From contig JBKHYJ010000043.1 of NCBI GenBank assembly GCA_046565505.1, positions 70,234 through 134,233 of the forward strand: DNA of 64,000 nucleotides. Reading direction: 5' to 3'. The stretch is from JBKHYJ01 sp046565505. GTDB lineage: Bacteria; Acidobacteriota; Blastocatellia; UBA7656. The position numbers and the translations under genes are program-made. Below the pieces are notes generated by a model. That model searched no databases. It was given only the letters and a program-made list of their open reading frames with translations, and was not told the origin of the DNA. Position 1 is the first letter of the stretch; every line of letters begins with the position of its first letter. Below are positions 35,538 through 44,358 of the stretch, piece by piece.

Positions 35538-36629
35538 CTAAGTTGACTGACGCCTATCAGTACAGGCAGGGCAGATGCTCTCAACAATATCTAGTATAGC
35601 GCGGCTGGCATATTGCGGCATCGACTCTATTGCCGTTTGTCCGGATAAGATGTTTTGAATGTCAGAGCGAAAAGTCTCTTTATCTATGCTGTACATGCCA
35701 CCACGGGCGCCTTCAAACCTACAATTCCAGGTTGATAGAGCTTGGCCAAAGCGCAAGGCATCTTGAAGCGTCGGAGCCGTTATCGACTGAAATCCTTCTA
35801 ACCCACCTTGGCCCAAGCAATGAATTATTCCTGCCGTACCCCAGTCGCCAGCCCCGGCAGTATCCTTCACTGCGTGGGCCTGGTAAGCTTCAAGGTGCTG
35901 CCAGCCATCAGTTCTACAGGAATCCAGGCTGCTCCGGTAACTGAGACCCTCCTGCCCGAGTGTTTCGACTTCCAAGAGAGCACCATCCGTAGGTCCGATA
36001 TCCGCCATTTGCTTTCTTCGCTCGTTGGAGTATTTCAGGACGTGAGCGAGTGCTACAGCTTCTTGAAAGAGGCGCGCATCGCCAACACCAGAGGGTTCGA
36101 ATACGATCAGCGCGCCTTTCTGCCTACTCGCCTCAGCTAAAATGAGTGCGCCTCGTGATACCCGGTCCAAGAAGAATACCTTCGGATCGTTCATACGGGT
36201 GGCGATCTGGCGGGCTGCCGAAGCGTGCAAAGGCTTATAACTCGGCAGTCCCGCGCCGCACCCTGGACAATTCCAAGAGAACTTATGAAATGGTTCCCCC
36301 GCCATATTTTTTCTGATCTGTTGCACAATTATGGGAGTTTGTGCCGCAGGCTGAGATTCGGCGAAGTCTAGACGAACTCCCCATTTCGTAAGATCGCTCT
36401 TGACGCGTTCGGAGGCCGTATCACCATTGAGCCGGGATAGGGCGTAGGATTGCCATCCCAGATAGCTGAGGATTGTCAGCACATTTCCGCAGGTCCCGCC
36501 TGCCCAGAGCTTGGGCGGTTGACTAGCGTCACTACTAATGACAACATCGAGGGCAATCAGTCCCGCCCCAATGATTGTGGGCCGAGGTCTCCGAACTTTA
36601 AATATTTGATCCATAGTAATTGAACGCAT
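35538..36629 (-). CDS. PfkB-family sugar/nucleoside kinase, last gene of the five-gene operon
   Basis: The 363-residue protein is a ribokinase-fold kinase. AGGTCGNVLTILSYLGW (about 43-59) is PfkB signature 1. DTAGAGDWGTAGII (256-269) is signature 2, with Asp262 the catalytic base. An insert near 121 holds CPGC and the C-terminal region holds CPAC, so a zinc knuckle is possible; this is not usual for ribokinases. The substrate is likely a sugar, nucleoside or related polyol. It begins 4 bases after the preceding gene's stop. An alternative start is the ATG five codons later. Confidence 0.8.
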   Translation of the reverse strand: MRSITMDQIFKVRRPRPTIIGAGLIALDVVISSDASQPPKLWAGGTCGNVLTILSYLGWQSYALSRLNGDTASERVKSDLTKWGVRLDFAESQPAAQTPIIVQQIRKNMAGEPFHKFSWNCPGCGAGLPSYKPLHASAARQIATRMNDPKVFFLDRVSRGALILAEASRQKGALIVFEPSGVGDARLFQEAVALAHVLKYSNERRKQMADIGPTDGALLEVETLGQEGLSYRSSLDSCRTDGWQHLEAYQAHAVKDTAGAGDWGTAGIIHCLGQGGLEGFQSITAPTLQDALRFGQALSTWNCRFEGARGGMYSIDKETFRSDIQNILSGQTAIESMPQYASRAILDIVESICPACTDRRQST

Positions 36630-36633
36630 ACAC

Positions 36634-37728
36634 TTAAGTCATGTGGGGATAAGTCTCCCCAGAAAGCCATACGTGCAAAATTTCGCCAGGGGCCGGGCGA
36701 CGTTTATCTATTTCTTCCAAATTGACTGTATACTGGATTGCCTCGACATGCGCAACTGCAAAGCCGCGCTCGATGGCCGCCATCAGCGCACCTATTGCGA
36801 GTACCTTGCTGCCAATTGGCGAGAGAATGATAAGAGAGCCGCCGACTTCCGCGAAGACACGACTGCGCAAATCACCGATTCTCAAGATGGTCCGGTATAA
36901 GTCCAGGGGGTTTTTTTCGCCTGCATACACAAGGTTGCGCGTATCTACTTGCCAGGTACTTTCAAACTCCGCGCTGTAGCTTTGTATGAGCTCATCTTGT
37001 AGTCGGGGATGGGAGGAGGGGAAAGGTAAGATGGGGCAAACATCATGCGGCTTCACAAACTCGTGGATCTTTTCGAAGATCGCATTACGTCCCGCAACGA
37101 GTTGAGGAAGCCAAAGCTTGGCTGCATTCGCATTTTGATCCAGGCCTAACCCGCCCTTAAACCCATGTATTGTTTCGGCGGTGTCTGAAGCAGTCGGAAC
37201 AATTAGGTGATCGGTAAGGGGCTCGTCAGTCACCATCAGATGGAGGTTGAGCTTTTTAGGCCCATGCTTGAATTTAGAGAAGAGGTGACTCACTATCGGA
37301 AATGCAACACCAATGGAAAGAGCACTGAAATCAACGACGATATCGGTAATTTCCTTGAAACTTAATCGGTCGATTAACAGGACCCCATTACGTCCCCCGA
37401 TCGCCGCCCCATCTGCAGCAAAGACGTCGATGATTACGGTTTCATTTGCGGGCAAGAGGACTTGCATCCTATTAAGATTCACTTCAGCCCGGCTTACAAG
37501 TGCCCCGTCTGGATTCGGGCGTTCTTCCCGGATAAAAAAACCCTTCGCCCGGGCCCCCATATTGGCAGCAATCATTTCGCAGACCGTTAATGAACGGGGG
37601 TCGAATCCAGCGCCAGCCACGAGCAACATGCGGCGGTCGTCTTGGCTGAAATAATCTGCTACAAAGCGCTGGGTCTGTGCGCCGCGATGGTTGATGCAAT
37701 GATCCCAGTTACACGCACTTCCCATCAT
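36634..37728 (-). CDS. Unrecognised protein with GAGFDPR motif, operon gene 4
   Basis: I do not recognise this 364-residue protein. It opens with HRGAQTQRFVADYFSQDDRRMLLVAGAGFDPRS (a region at about residues 14-46). This is a strand followed by a glycine-rich turn, as in Rossmann-like nucleotide-binding folds. Later strand-like segments include TVIIDVFAADG, DIVVDFSALSIGVAFPIV and GGSLIILSPIGSKVLAIGALMAAIE. No transmembrane segment or Cys cluster is seen. It overlaps the upstream ATPase stop by 4 nt (ATGA), so the two are translationally coupled. A nucleotide- or sugar-binding partner of the operon's enzymes is the reasonable guess. Confidence 0.7.
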   Translation of the reverse strand: MMGSACNWDHCINHRGAQTQRFVADYFSQDDRRMLLVAGAGFDPRSLTVCEMIAANMGARAKGFFIREERPNPDGALVSRAEVNLNRMQVLLPANETVIIDVFAADGAAIGGRNGVLLIDRLSFKEITDIVVDFSALSIGVAFPIVSHLFSKFKHGPKKLNLHLMVTDEPLTDHLIVPTASDTAETIHGFKGGLGLDQNANAAKLWLPQLVAGRNAIFEKIHEFVKPHDVCPILPFPSSHPRLQDELIQSYSAEFESTWQVDTRNLVYAGEKNPLDLYRTILRIGDLRSRVFAEVGGSLIILSPIGSKVLAIGALMAAIERGFAVAHVEAIQYTVNLEEIDKRRPAPGEILHVWLSGETYPHMT

Positions 37729-39656
37729 TTTCTATCTCGGGTGATCTCGGCGAGTTCCAAACTAGACCCTTCAAGAAAACCGCCCCGCCTCAAGGTTAAT
37801 CCATGCTGAAGGATGACCACGCCGCCGAGTTCAAGAAGACACCACTCTTGCCCTTTGCAATCGTATCTGGGCACGAGGGTAAAGGCATTATAGGCAAATC
37901 CAAATTGCAGGACGCGAGCCAGATCAGGGTGTTTCTCTGGCAATGAGTCAAACTCTTTCTGGGGAATGCCATAAGCATTCGCGCCCGCGCCAAGCGGGGC
38001 GTTCGGCTCTAATGAGATCGCCTTGCACCGCTCGGCAATTGTCGTGACCAGGCACCTTACCAACTGATATTCGGGGAAGTTCCAGTTGTCGATCACCTCG
38101 GTCGCGCGGCGTCTGAGCAGCTTCGTTTGTGTCACTGGGTCCAGTGATGGCCTCTTCGAGCGTATGAGGTTCGTGGCAATCGTATCGACGAAAACCGCCG
38201 CGAGTCGGAGAAACTGTTCTGCATTCTCCGAACTGGCATCGCAGAGGTCATCCATCCCGACATAAAAAGGACGCGCATATTTGTGCAGAAGGTGGATACG
38301 CGCAGCTTCGTAAAGGTTAGAATCGACGACGAACGGCTTGGTCGGTTCGGGGTCGGCCCCCTGATCAAACAAACCACGCTGCGGGACGCGTTTAGCGTAG
38401 CGATGCATTAGCACGCTAAGCATTGCCAGACGAATATCCTCATTAATAGGCCTTTGATCTGGCTTATATGCTGCCACCTCTTTCACCAAGGCCGCACGGC
38501 GTGAGTTTGAGATCAGCAGCCTCTCTTGAGTAGCAGCGACGCTTGCCTCAAGCTCCTTTCGCTTGCCAGATGGGAGCGGCTCAATATCGAGACTCAGTAG
38601 ATCGGCCATGCTGGTGAGACCACGGCTGCTGAACAAAGACATCTGGCGGAGATATCGGGTTGACATATCCTTAGCCAAGGCACGGAATGCTCTGCGTTGC
38701 CCTCGCCTCTCTCCCACCACGCTCTGCAGCATGATTTCGGTTGTATCCCGCTGCGGGGTGATGCCCGCAAGCTGTACACGCTCGGAGCGGTCCTCAGTTA
38801 CAGCAGCCAAAGCCTCCCCAGGATGCATGACATCCAGCCGCGTCAGTACCCATCGCGCGACGCGCAGTTCGCGGCGGACGAGCCAATGTCGCAGGCTCTT
38901 GAACTGGGCCGGGTGTAGCGCATGTGCATCGTCCAGAATGATTAGTGGGCGGAGCATCAATGTTTCTTTGCTTTCCGGTACTCCGACGCAAATTTTGAAC
39001 TGCTCGATCACATCAAATGGTCGGTATGCGCCGGTGCCTTCCGAATCAAGTAACGATATATCAGGGGCAATCAAAGCGCCGATGATCTTGTATAGCGAAA
39101 GTTCAACGCCCCTAGCCCGTGCCAAGAGATCCGCTGCCTTGGTACCGCCGATGGCAGCCGTTGCTGCTTCCGCATCGGGTCGCGGAATTATCTCGACGTC
39201 TGCGAGGTCTACTCCCGATGCAGTCAGGTGCCTAATCCAGCCGAGAACCGCACGCGCCTGAATCAGCGCCGTCATCAATGACAACTTCAGGTCATCGGGG
39301 TAAGGGAACTCCCAGAAGTCACGGTAATCAGTTTCCATTGCCAAACGGTAACCGAGGACAAGCGGTTTCTCCTTCGAGATAGCTCTACTTTCGACCAAAG
39401 TGTGGTGCAGGGGGCGGTAGGTCTGGATCCTGCTGTGCCGCAGAAGTGCGACAAGTGTCGGGTATTCAAATAACCGCCCGAGAGTGGTCTTGCCACTACC
39501 CGGGGTGCCGCGCACGAAGACCAAGCGATCATAAAGAGCACCGGTTTTGCCAGGCTCCTCCAGAAAGTACCGGACTGGTTCAGCACTGACGATCGCCAGG
39601 AATGCCTCTTCGTCGTAGAGCAATTCTGTGGCGCGTTTGAGGAACGGGTTCTCCAT
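37725..39656 (-). CDS. ORC/CDC6-like P-loop ATPase, operon gene 3
   Basis: The 643-residue AAA/STAND-type ATPase has Walker A RGTPGSGKTT at about residues 49-58, Walker B LIILDDAH at about 238-245 and a sensor-like VARWVLTRLDVM following. The long C-terminal part is helical and ends with strand-rich text (LLELGGVVILQHGLTL). I choose ATG 39656 (MENPFLKRATEL), which has AAGGA five bases upstream. The frame opens at 39731, but that would overlap the upstream gene by 59 nt. Such ATPases accompany PRTase-like proteins in predicted conflict operons, as far as I recall. A sensing or regulatory role is inferred. Confidence 0.78.
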   Translation of the reverse strand: MENPFLKRATELLYDEEAFLAIVSAEPVRYFLEEPGKTGALYDRLVFVRGTPGSGKTTLGRLFEYPTLVALLRHSRIQTYRPLHHTLVESRAISKEKPLVLGYRLAMETDYRDFWEFPYPDDLKLSLMTALIQARAVLGWIRHLTASGVDLADVEIIPRPDAEAATAAIGGTKAADLLARARGVELSLYKIIGALIAPDISLLDSEGTGAYRPFDVIEQFKICVGVPESKETLMLRPLIILDDAHALHPAQFKSLRHWLVRRELRVARWVLTRLDVMHPGEALAAVTEDRSERVQLAGITPQRDTTEIMLQSVVGERRGQRRAFRALAKDMSTRYLRQMSLFSSRGLTSMADLLSLDIEPLPSGKRKELEASVAATQERLLISNSRRAALVKEVAAYKPDQRPINEDIRLAMLSVLMHRYAKRVPQRGLFDQGADPEPTKPFVVDSNLYEAARIHLLHKYARPFYVGMDDLCDASSENAEQFLRLAAVFVDTIATNLIRSKRPSLDPVTQTKLLRRRATEVIDNWNFPEYQLVRCLVTTIAERCKAISLEPNAPLGAGANAYGIPQKEFDSLPEKHPDLARVLQFGFAYNAFTLVPRYDCKGQEWCLLELGGVVILQHGLTLRRGGFLEGSSLELAEITRDRK

Positions 39657-39672
39657 GCGATTCCTTAACAAC

Positions 39673-40779
39673 TCATGAATGGCGCTGCCTCCGCCGGAAT
39701 AGCGGGCGCATTGCATGATGGCGGTCACCACCGTCGCTTTCGGCCCAGAGCAGGGCGATGGAGTTATTAGGTGTGTTATGATCTAACACTAGCGGAAGCG
39801 CGCACCCTCCAAAGCCGAGCCTAACATCATCACCGCCCACTCGGGTATGCTCAGTCTCTATCCCAGGATCATAATACTTCTCAACCAAATGCATGAATGA
39901 TTCGAACCGCCGGTGGTCAATTGGTAGATTCTCCGGCAGAACAGTGCCGAATGAGAACTCCACCCTCTGAAACCACTGGATTGCCGACATCTCCTGCCGA
40001 GCGGCTTCATACAACCCACCGACCGCAAGGCTGGCGCTGTGGGTCGCAATATAGTGATGAACCGCCAAAACGAAGTCTCGCTCGCAATGAGAATCGAGGA
40101 CCTCATGGGCCACTTCCCAAAATCGCATCAGCTTGCCTGTCCAGGCGTCGTCTTTTTCTTTCTTGCGCAAGAATGTCTTGCCGGTTCCAACGAAATCATC
40201 GATCAAGAAAATGAAAGCGAACTGTGCGGTGTCGTCGTCAAGACCGGAGCGTAGCTTGTTCAATAGATCATCCCATTTCCTTCTATTGATCTCAGTTGCT
40301 AAGACGATTTGCTCATTGCTAATACTCCGAACGTTGGCCCGCCGGAAAATATCGATACGTGCACCGTCGCTAAGGGCGAAAAAAAGGGTCTTCCTGAGTA
40401 GCGTAGTGTATGCCTGAACCGCCATTGCGTCACCCCAGACGCGGTACGTCGGGATGCTCATGCGATCGGCAACCGTTGCCAAGAGTCGGCGCTCAACCGT
40501 CTCAGGATAGAATAGCTCGACCAGATGTTGCATCTCGGCTGGCCCGATATACACGAGGTGATCACGAATGAATTCATAAGCGGTTCCGCGCTGCGCTGGG
40601 GAGAATTGCTGCAACCAGTCGACTAAGCTTTCGACGAACCGAGCGCCGGCGAGGTAGTCCTGATACCCATCATACTTGATACCTGACATAAGGCGAAGCC
40701 AAGCGAACTCTTTGCTGGCACGGTCCGTATCCCAATTCATAATTTCGCTCAATACACGTAAAACGAGATCCTGATTCAT
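39673..40779 (-). CDS. Phosphoribosyltransferase-like protein (PRTase-CE type), operon gene 2
   Basis: The 368-residue protein has the PRPP-binding motif IFLIDDFVGTGKTFLR at about 190-205, matching the PRTase consensus (two acidic residues followed by TG-x-T). The C-terminal part FGGCALPLVLDHNTPNNSIALLW (about 323-345) is a distinct signature that I associate with the PRTase-like family found in conflict systems. The N-terminal 120 residues are helical. It overlaps the upstream SIS-HAD stop by 4 nt. It probably binds PRPP or a ribose-phosphate; whether it acts on a base or on RNA/DNA is unknown. Confidence 0.78.
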   Translation of the reverse strand: MNQDLVLRVLSEIMNWDTDRASKEFAWLRLMSGIKYDGYQDYLAGARFVESLVDWLQQFSPAQRGTAYEFIRDHLVYIGPAEMQHLVELFYPETVERRLLATVADRMSIPTYRVWGDAMAVQAYTTLLRKTLFFALSDGARIDIFRRANVRSISNEQIVLATEINRRKWDDLLNKLRSGLDDDTAQFAFIFLIDDFVGTGKTFLRKKEKDDAWTGKLMRFWEVAHEVLDSHCERDFVLAVHHYIATHSASLAVGGLYEAARQEMSAIQWFQRVEFSFGTVLPENLPIDHRRFESFMHLVEKYYDPGIETEHTRVGGDDVRLGFGGCALPLVLDHNTPNNSIALLWAESDGGDRHHAMRPLFRRRQRHS

Positions 40780-42743
40780 AGGTGCTTTCCTAGCTGTCTT
40801 GAGTCAATGTGAATCCGTAGGGATTCATGAGTTACTTCCATGGCATCAAGATAACCCAAGGTTGCTTGAACTCCGCGATGCCCGGGGGGGGCGATGTTCC
40901 AGCAGGTCTTCGGATCTGGTGACACATCATCAACACTGAGCGCAAATCTCTCAGAGAGCAACGCAAAATCGTTTCCTGGCCACCTTCCGCGGTCGCCAAT
41001 ACAGAGGACGGTCTCCGATTTTGCCCCGCTAATCATCCTTCTGACACGCTCGACGAGGTGTCGCTTAGAAACCCCGGGCGCGATAATATCCATCGAGTGG
41101 CTAGAGCGAAGCACACCCAGACAATCATCTCCGACACTTCGCGTAATCTGTTGGACTACATCCCACACACGTCCATCCAGTAGGGACGTCTTAGGCTCGA
41201 TCGTAATCTGCATGTGTCTATAGGTGCACAGCGCGATCGCATTCAGCCAACTGTTTGAGCTAAGAGCGCTAGCAACCGCTTTCAATGCCATACAAGGAGC
41301 CTCGGTCGCAGACGGATCAATATCCTCTGTAAGGGGCCCTATGTATGCTCCATTATAATACCCAAGCACGACGCGCGGCCATAGATGCGGTTTGACCTGT
41401 CGCTCGAAGGCTTCCTTGACCGACTTTCCTCTTCCGGTGGCCACACCGACGATGATGCCAGCTTCGAGTAATCGCTCTAGCTGATTCACAATTCCTTCAT
41501 CGAGTCCAATATATCGATTACGCCCATCGCAGAGGGTCCCATCATAGTCGAACACCACCGCGCAAAAAGTCGCAGCGGCTAACTCTTCCACAAAAACCCT
41601 ATAGGCCCGCATCCAGTAGGCAACTTCGTTGCCCCTGTCAAGTGTGTCGATCCGCAAACCAGTTTTGCGCTCTATGGATACCTCCTCCAGGGATCGCGTT
41701 GAAGGATTAAAATCGGCTGATTTGCTGATAGCGCGCAAGTTATAGAGCTTTTGCCCAAATGTCGGGACGCCTGGACGGCCCGGATCAATACCGCGCGCTT
41801 CACCCGCCAGTCCGGCGATTTCCATAGCATAGACGAGCGAGGCAAGGCTTGCGCGCGGCCCTTTCTGTGGTATGTCGATCCTCGCCACGGGAATACTCTC
41901 CGGCAAGAGACGAAGTGTCTTATCGGCGAGATCAGAATCTGCCTGGGTTGCCAATGCAAGAACTGCCGTCGAAGTCCCTTTCTTTGCGAGCCAGTGGTGA
42001 CGGCCGTGAGCGAAGTTACGGTAGTCTGCCATCTGCAGCGAGCCAAGCGCGGCCTCTGTAAATTTCGATTCGAGATCGAGTGCCGCTGGCTGTGTTGAAG
42101 TGCCGTAAAGGACGATCAGGGTTTCCCGTTCCCAAAGCGGCTGGCAAAGGTGGCGGAGTTGGCGTCTGAGCCCGTTTTGGGTCGAACTGGGATAAGCCAA
42201 CCCACCGAGAGTCGAAGGCAGCGGCTGAGTGACAGCAAATGCCGTCTCATATGCGCGGGTCAAGATCACGGAGAAAGCCAACAGCGAGTTTGTAGCGAGA
42301 AATCCATCCTGCCCGACTGGTAGATTGAAATCTATGAGATCTACATGCCGATATTCCCGGGCAAGCTTGGAAAGTGGGCTATCGGTGCTTGCGCAGATGA
42401 CTACAAGTCGGCGCGGTTCATGCCCTATGAGTTGCTTGAATGCGGCAATAATGTCCGAGTTCTTGCCGCCAGCGCTGATCAGCAAAGCAGCCGTTTCCTT
42501 TAATTCCGCAGCCGCCGGTAGAACCTCAAGCGGAGTTACTGATTTCGCGATCTTGCCCGCAAATTTTTGATGCAGCCGTGCGGCGATACTGGCAGCCGTG
42601 AGTGATCCTCCTGATCCGGTCGCTAGGAGCGGGAAGGAGGATGAAGAAGCAATTATCCCTGCCAATGAAGCGACGGAGATATCCATTGCCCATGCATAGG
42701 TTTCCTCAAGAACCTGTAGCTCAGTGGTATACGGTTTCCCCAA
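40776..42743 (-). CDS. Double SIS domain fused to HAD phosphatase, operon gene 1
   Basis: The 655-residue fusion has two SIS sugar-isomerase domains (about 30-170, GSGGSLTAASIAARL; about 205-335, YGTSTQPAALDLESKFTE with NFAHGRHHWL) as in GlmS-type isomerases. It continues into a Cof-like HAD hydrolase: FDYDGTLCDG at 398-407 with nucleophile Asp399 and acid Asp401, ATGRGKSVKE, and IGDRGRWPGND at about 582-592. SIS domains bind phosphosugars and HADs remove phosphates, so a phosphosugar intermediate is likely. Start is TTG 42743 with AAAGGGG upstream. It is the first gene of the operon, and the promoter lies in 42744-43120. Confidence 0.85.
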   Translation of the reverse strand: MGKPYTTELQVLEETYAWAMDISVASLAGIIASSSSFPLLATGSGGSLTAASIAARLHQKFAGKIAKSVTPLEVLPAAAELKETAALLISAGGKNSDIIAAFKQLIGHEPRRLVVICASTDSPLSKLAREYRHVDLIDFNLPVGQDGFLATNSLLAFSVILTRAYETAFAVTQPLPSTLGGLAYPSSTQNGLRRQLRHLCQPLWERETLIVLYGTSTQPAALDLESKFTEAALGSLQMADYRNFAHGRHHWLAKKGTSTAVLALATQADSDLADKTLRLLPESIPVARIDIPQKGPRASLASLVYAMEIAGLAGEARGIDPGRPGVPTFGQKLYNLRAISKSADFNPSTRSLEEVSIERKTGLRIDTLDRGNEVAYWMRAYRVFVEELAAATFCAVVFDYDGTLCDGRNRYIGLDEGIVNQLERLLEAGIIVGVATGRGKSVKEAFERQVKPHLWPRVVLGYYNGAYIGPLTEDIDPSATEAPCMALKAVASALSSNSWLNAIALCTYRHMQITIEPKTSLLDGRVWDVVQQITRSVGDDCLGVLRSSHSMDIIAPGVSKRHLVERVRRMISGAKSETVLCIGDRGRWPGNDFALLSERFALSVDDVSPDPKTCWNIAPPGHRGVQATLGYLDAMEVTHESLRIHIDSRQLGKHL

Positions 42744-43120
42744 ATCTTACCCCTTTCCATAATAGTAGTCTAAATCATCTCGAGTATTGTGCACCTGGGC
42801 GCATGTTCAACGTGCCTGTTGAGTTCCTAAAGCCCTCCAGTATTGATCTGGCAGGCAGCAATTAACAATAGATGCCGCCAGAGTCTCGGCCTAGTATAGA
42901 ATTGCGAGCGTTGTGAAACAAACAAATACTAGATCCGGCGTTTCGTTTTTATTTAATCACGTAAGCACGCTTCTATTTCCAGGTTCTGAGCATCGGCATT
43001 GAATTGCTTCGGATTATTGATTGCGAGGGTTATGGGGGTTAGGGGCTAGTGTGATGAGCATGAGAGTTTGGCTTGATACGTTCTGCTGCCTGCGTTCATA
43101 GGCGAATTGCAGTGCTAAGG
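42744..43120. other. Promoter region of the five-gene operon
   Basis: About 375 bases between the operon's TTG start and the stop of the TIR gene. On the minus strand TACTAT followed by GGAAAGGGG lies immediately before the start and could be a -10 box and ribosome-binding site. No convincing -35 box or operator palindrome is evident. Confidence 0.4.
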
Positions 43121-44158
43121 TCATGGTGTAGATGTTGATGACCCCGCTTTGAGGTCGCGCATCAATCGAGTAAAAGCCTTCTGGTACGAGTCATGATCTT
43201 TCCACTTGCTGAAATCTCCGATGTGACGCATCCTGCGAAGTGATGCGGCCCATGCTTGGCTGCTATTCATAACGGCATCGTCTATCCGAACAGGGAAGAG
43301 GACCAGGCGGTTCTCCCTGTGCTCTCGCTCGAACGCGCTTTCTACTTCCTCTTCAACCCAAGGACTCAAGATCGATTGCCCTGAAAGTATGAGCAGTACC
43401 TTATCATGCACCCTTATTGACTCGTCTATGCGCTGCCTGAACTTATCACCTATTCTTAAATCTTTAGGTGCGAACCAACAGCGCACCCCCTTGTTTTGGA
43501 GGTCGGCATATAGCCTTTCTGCGAAATCATGGTTCTTGCTGGAGTAGCTTATGAAGCAGGAATAGAAATGAACCAACTGATTAACTAGCGATGGCAGATA
43601 CTCTATAAGGTTTTCTGGAACCCCTGCGCCACGGAGAAAATTAATCGGGATATATTTATTAGACCGATAAAGGGTGTGTGTTCCTATGATGGAAGGACCT
43701 GAATGCACCGCTTTTTCGAGGCCATTTGCCACGCTAAGATCATTATCTCCAAATATAGTAAAAGAAAACTCTGCCTCCTCGAAATTTGTCCCTTCCAACC
43801 GTGCCGAACTAAGATTGCAATCTATTATGCTCGCTGATCTGAGGTCAGCGAAGTTCAGGTAGGCTCCGACTAAATTTGAGCCCTGTATAATTGCGTGCCG
43901 TAAATCTGCAAACTGTAAGCCAATCCAAAAACAATCTGCCCTGTCGATCCACGCACGGCAGAGGTTAGCATCACTTAAATTTGCTTCCTGTAGATTTGTA
44001 TCGCTAAGATTAGCATCTGAGAGATTGGAATTGCTGAGTTCTAACCCGTGCAAGTCCGCCCCCCTTAAATCTGGTGTTATTTCATGATTCACCCTTCTCC
44101 ACTCATTCCAGGCCTCCACGCCCTGCTTGAGTATCTTCACATGCTCTGGATTAGCCAT
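43121..44158 (-). CDS. Pentapeptide-repeat/TIR-domain protein
   Basis: The 345-residue protein has an N-terminal beta-helix of pentapeptide repeats (A/C-x-L-x-x type: LRGADLHGLELSNSNLSDAN and onward, about 35-130) and a C-terminal TIR domain from about 205 to 335 (CFISYSSKNHDFAERLYADL, GVRCWFAPKDLRIGDKF, ILSPWVEEEVESAFERE). The Ser-x3-Trp-x2-Glu pattern of SPWVEEE fits the NADase catalytic Glu of bacterial TIRs. The start is set at ATG 44158; the frame's GTG three codons earlier sits inside the ribosome-binding site AGAGGTGG. Likely an abortive-infection effector, sensing through the repeats or a partner; not proven. Confidence 0.85.
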   Translation of the reverse strand: MANPEHVKILKQGVEAWNEWRRVNHEITPDLRGADLHGLELSNSNLSDANLSDTNLQEANLSDANLCRAWIDRADCFWIGLQFADLRHAIIQGSNLVGAYLNFADLRSASIIDCNLSSARLEGTNFEEAEFSFTIFGDNDLSVANGLEKAVHSGPSIIGTHTLYRSNKYIPINFLRGAGVPENLIEYLPSLVNQLVHFYSCFISYSSKNHDFAERLYADLQNKGVRCWFAPKDLRIGDKFRQRIDESIRVHDKVLLILSGQSILSPWVEEEVESAFEREHRENRLVLFPVRIDDAVMNSSQAWAASLRRMRHIGDFSKWKDHDSYQKAFTRLMRDLKAGSSTSTP

Positions 44159-44358
44159 GCCGCCCACCTCTTGCAGAAATTTGGGCGCAGTATTGTATGG
44201 ACATAATGCGCAAATAATGTAGCGTTACTATCATCAATCATCATTTTCACCACTGAATCAATATGTATTAGTTCAGGTGCCTAGCGGTCGAGTTGTCCAG
44301 GCGAATTGTTGTTAATCAGTTTGGTAAACATACGTTATTTGAAATGTGATGCATACTC

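Noticed and set aside
38563..39261. 232-codon + strand frame opposite the ATPase gene
   Set aside because: Ser/Arg-rich shadow of a gene with a clear Walker A/B; no start context.
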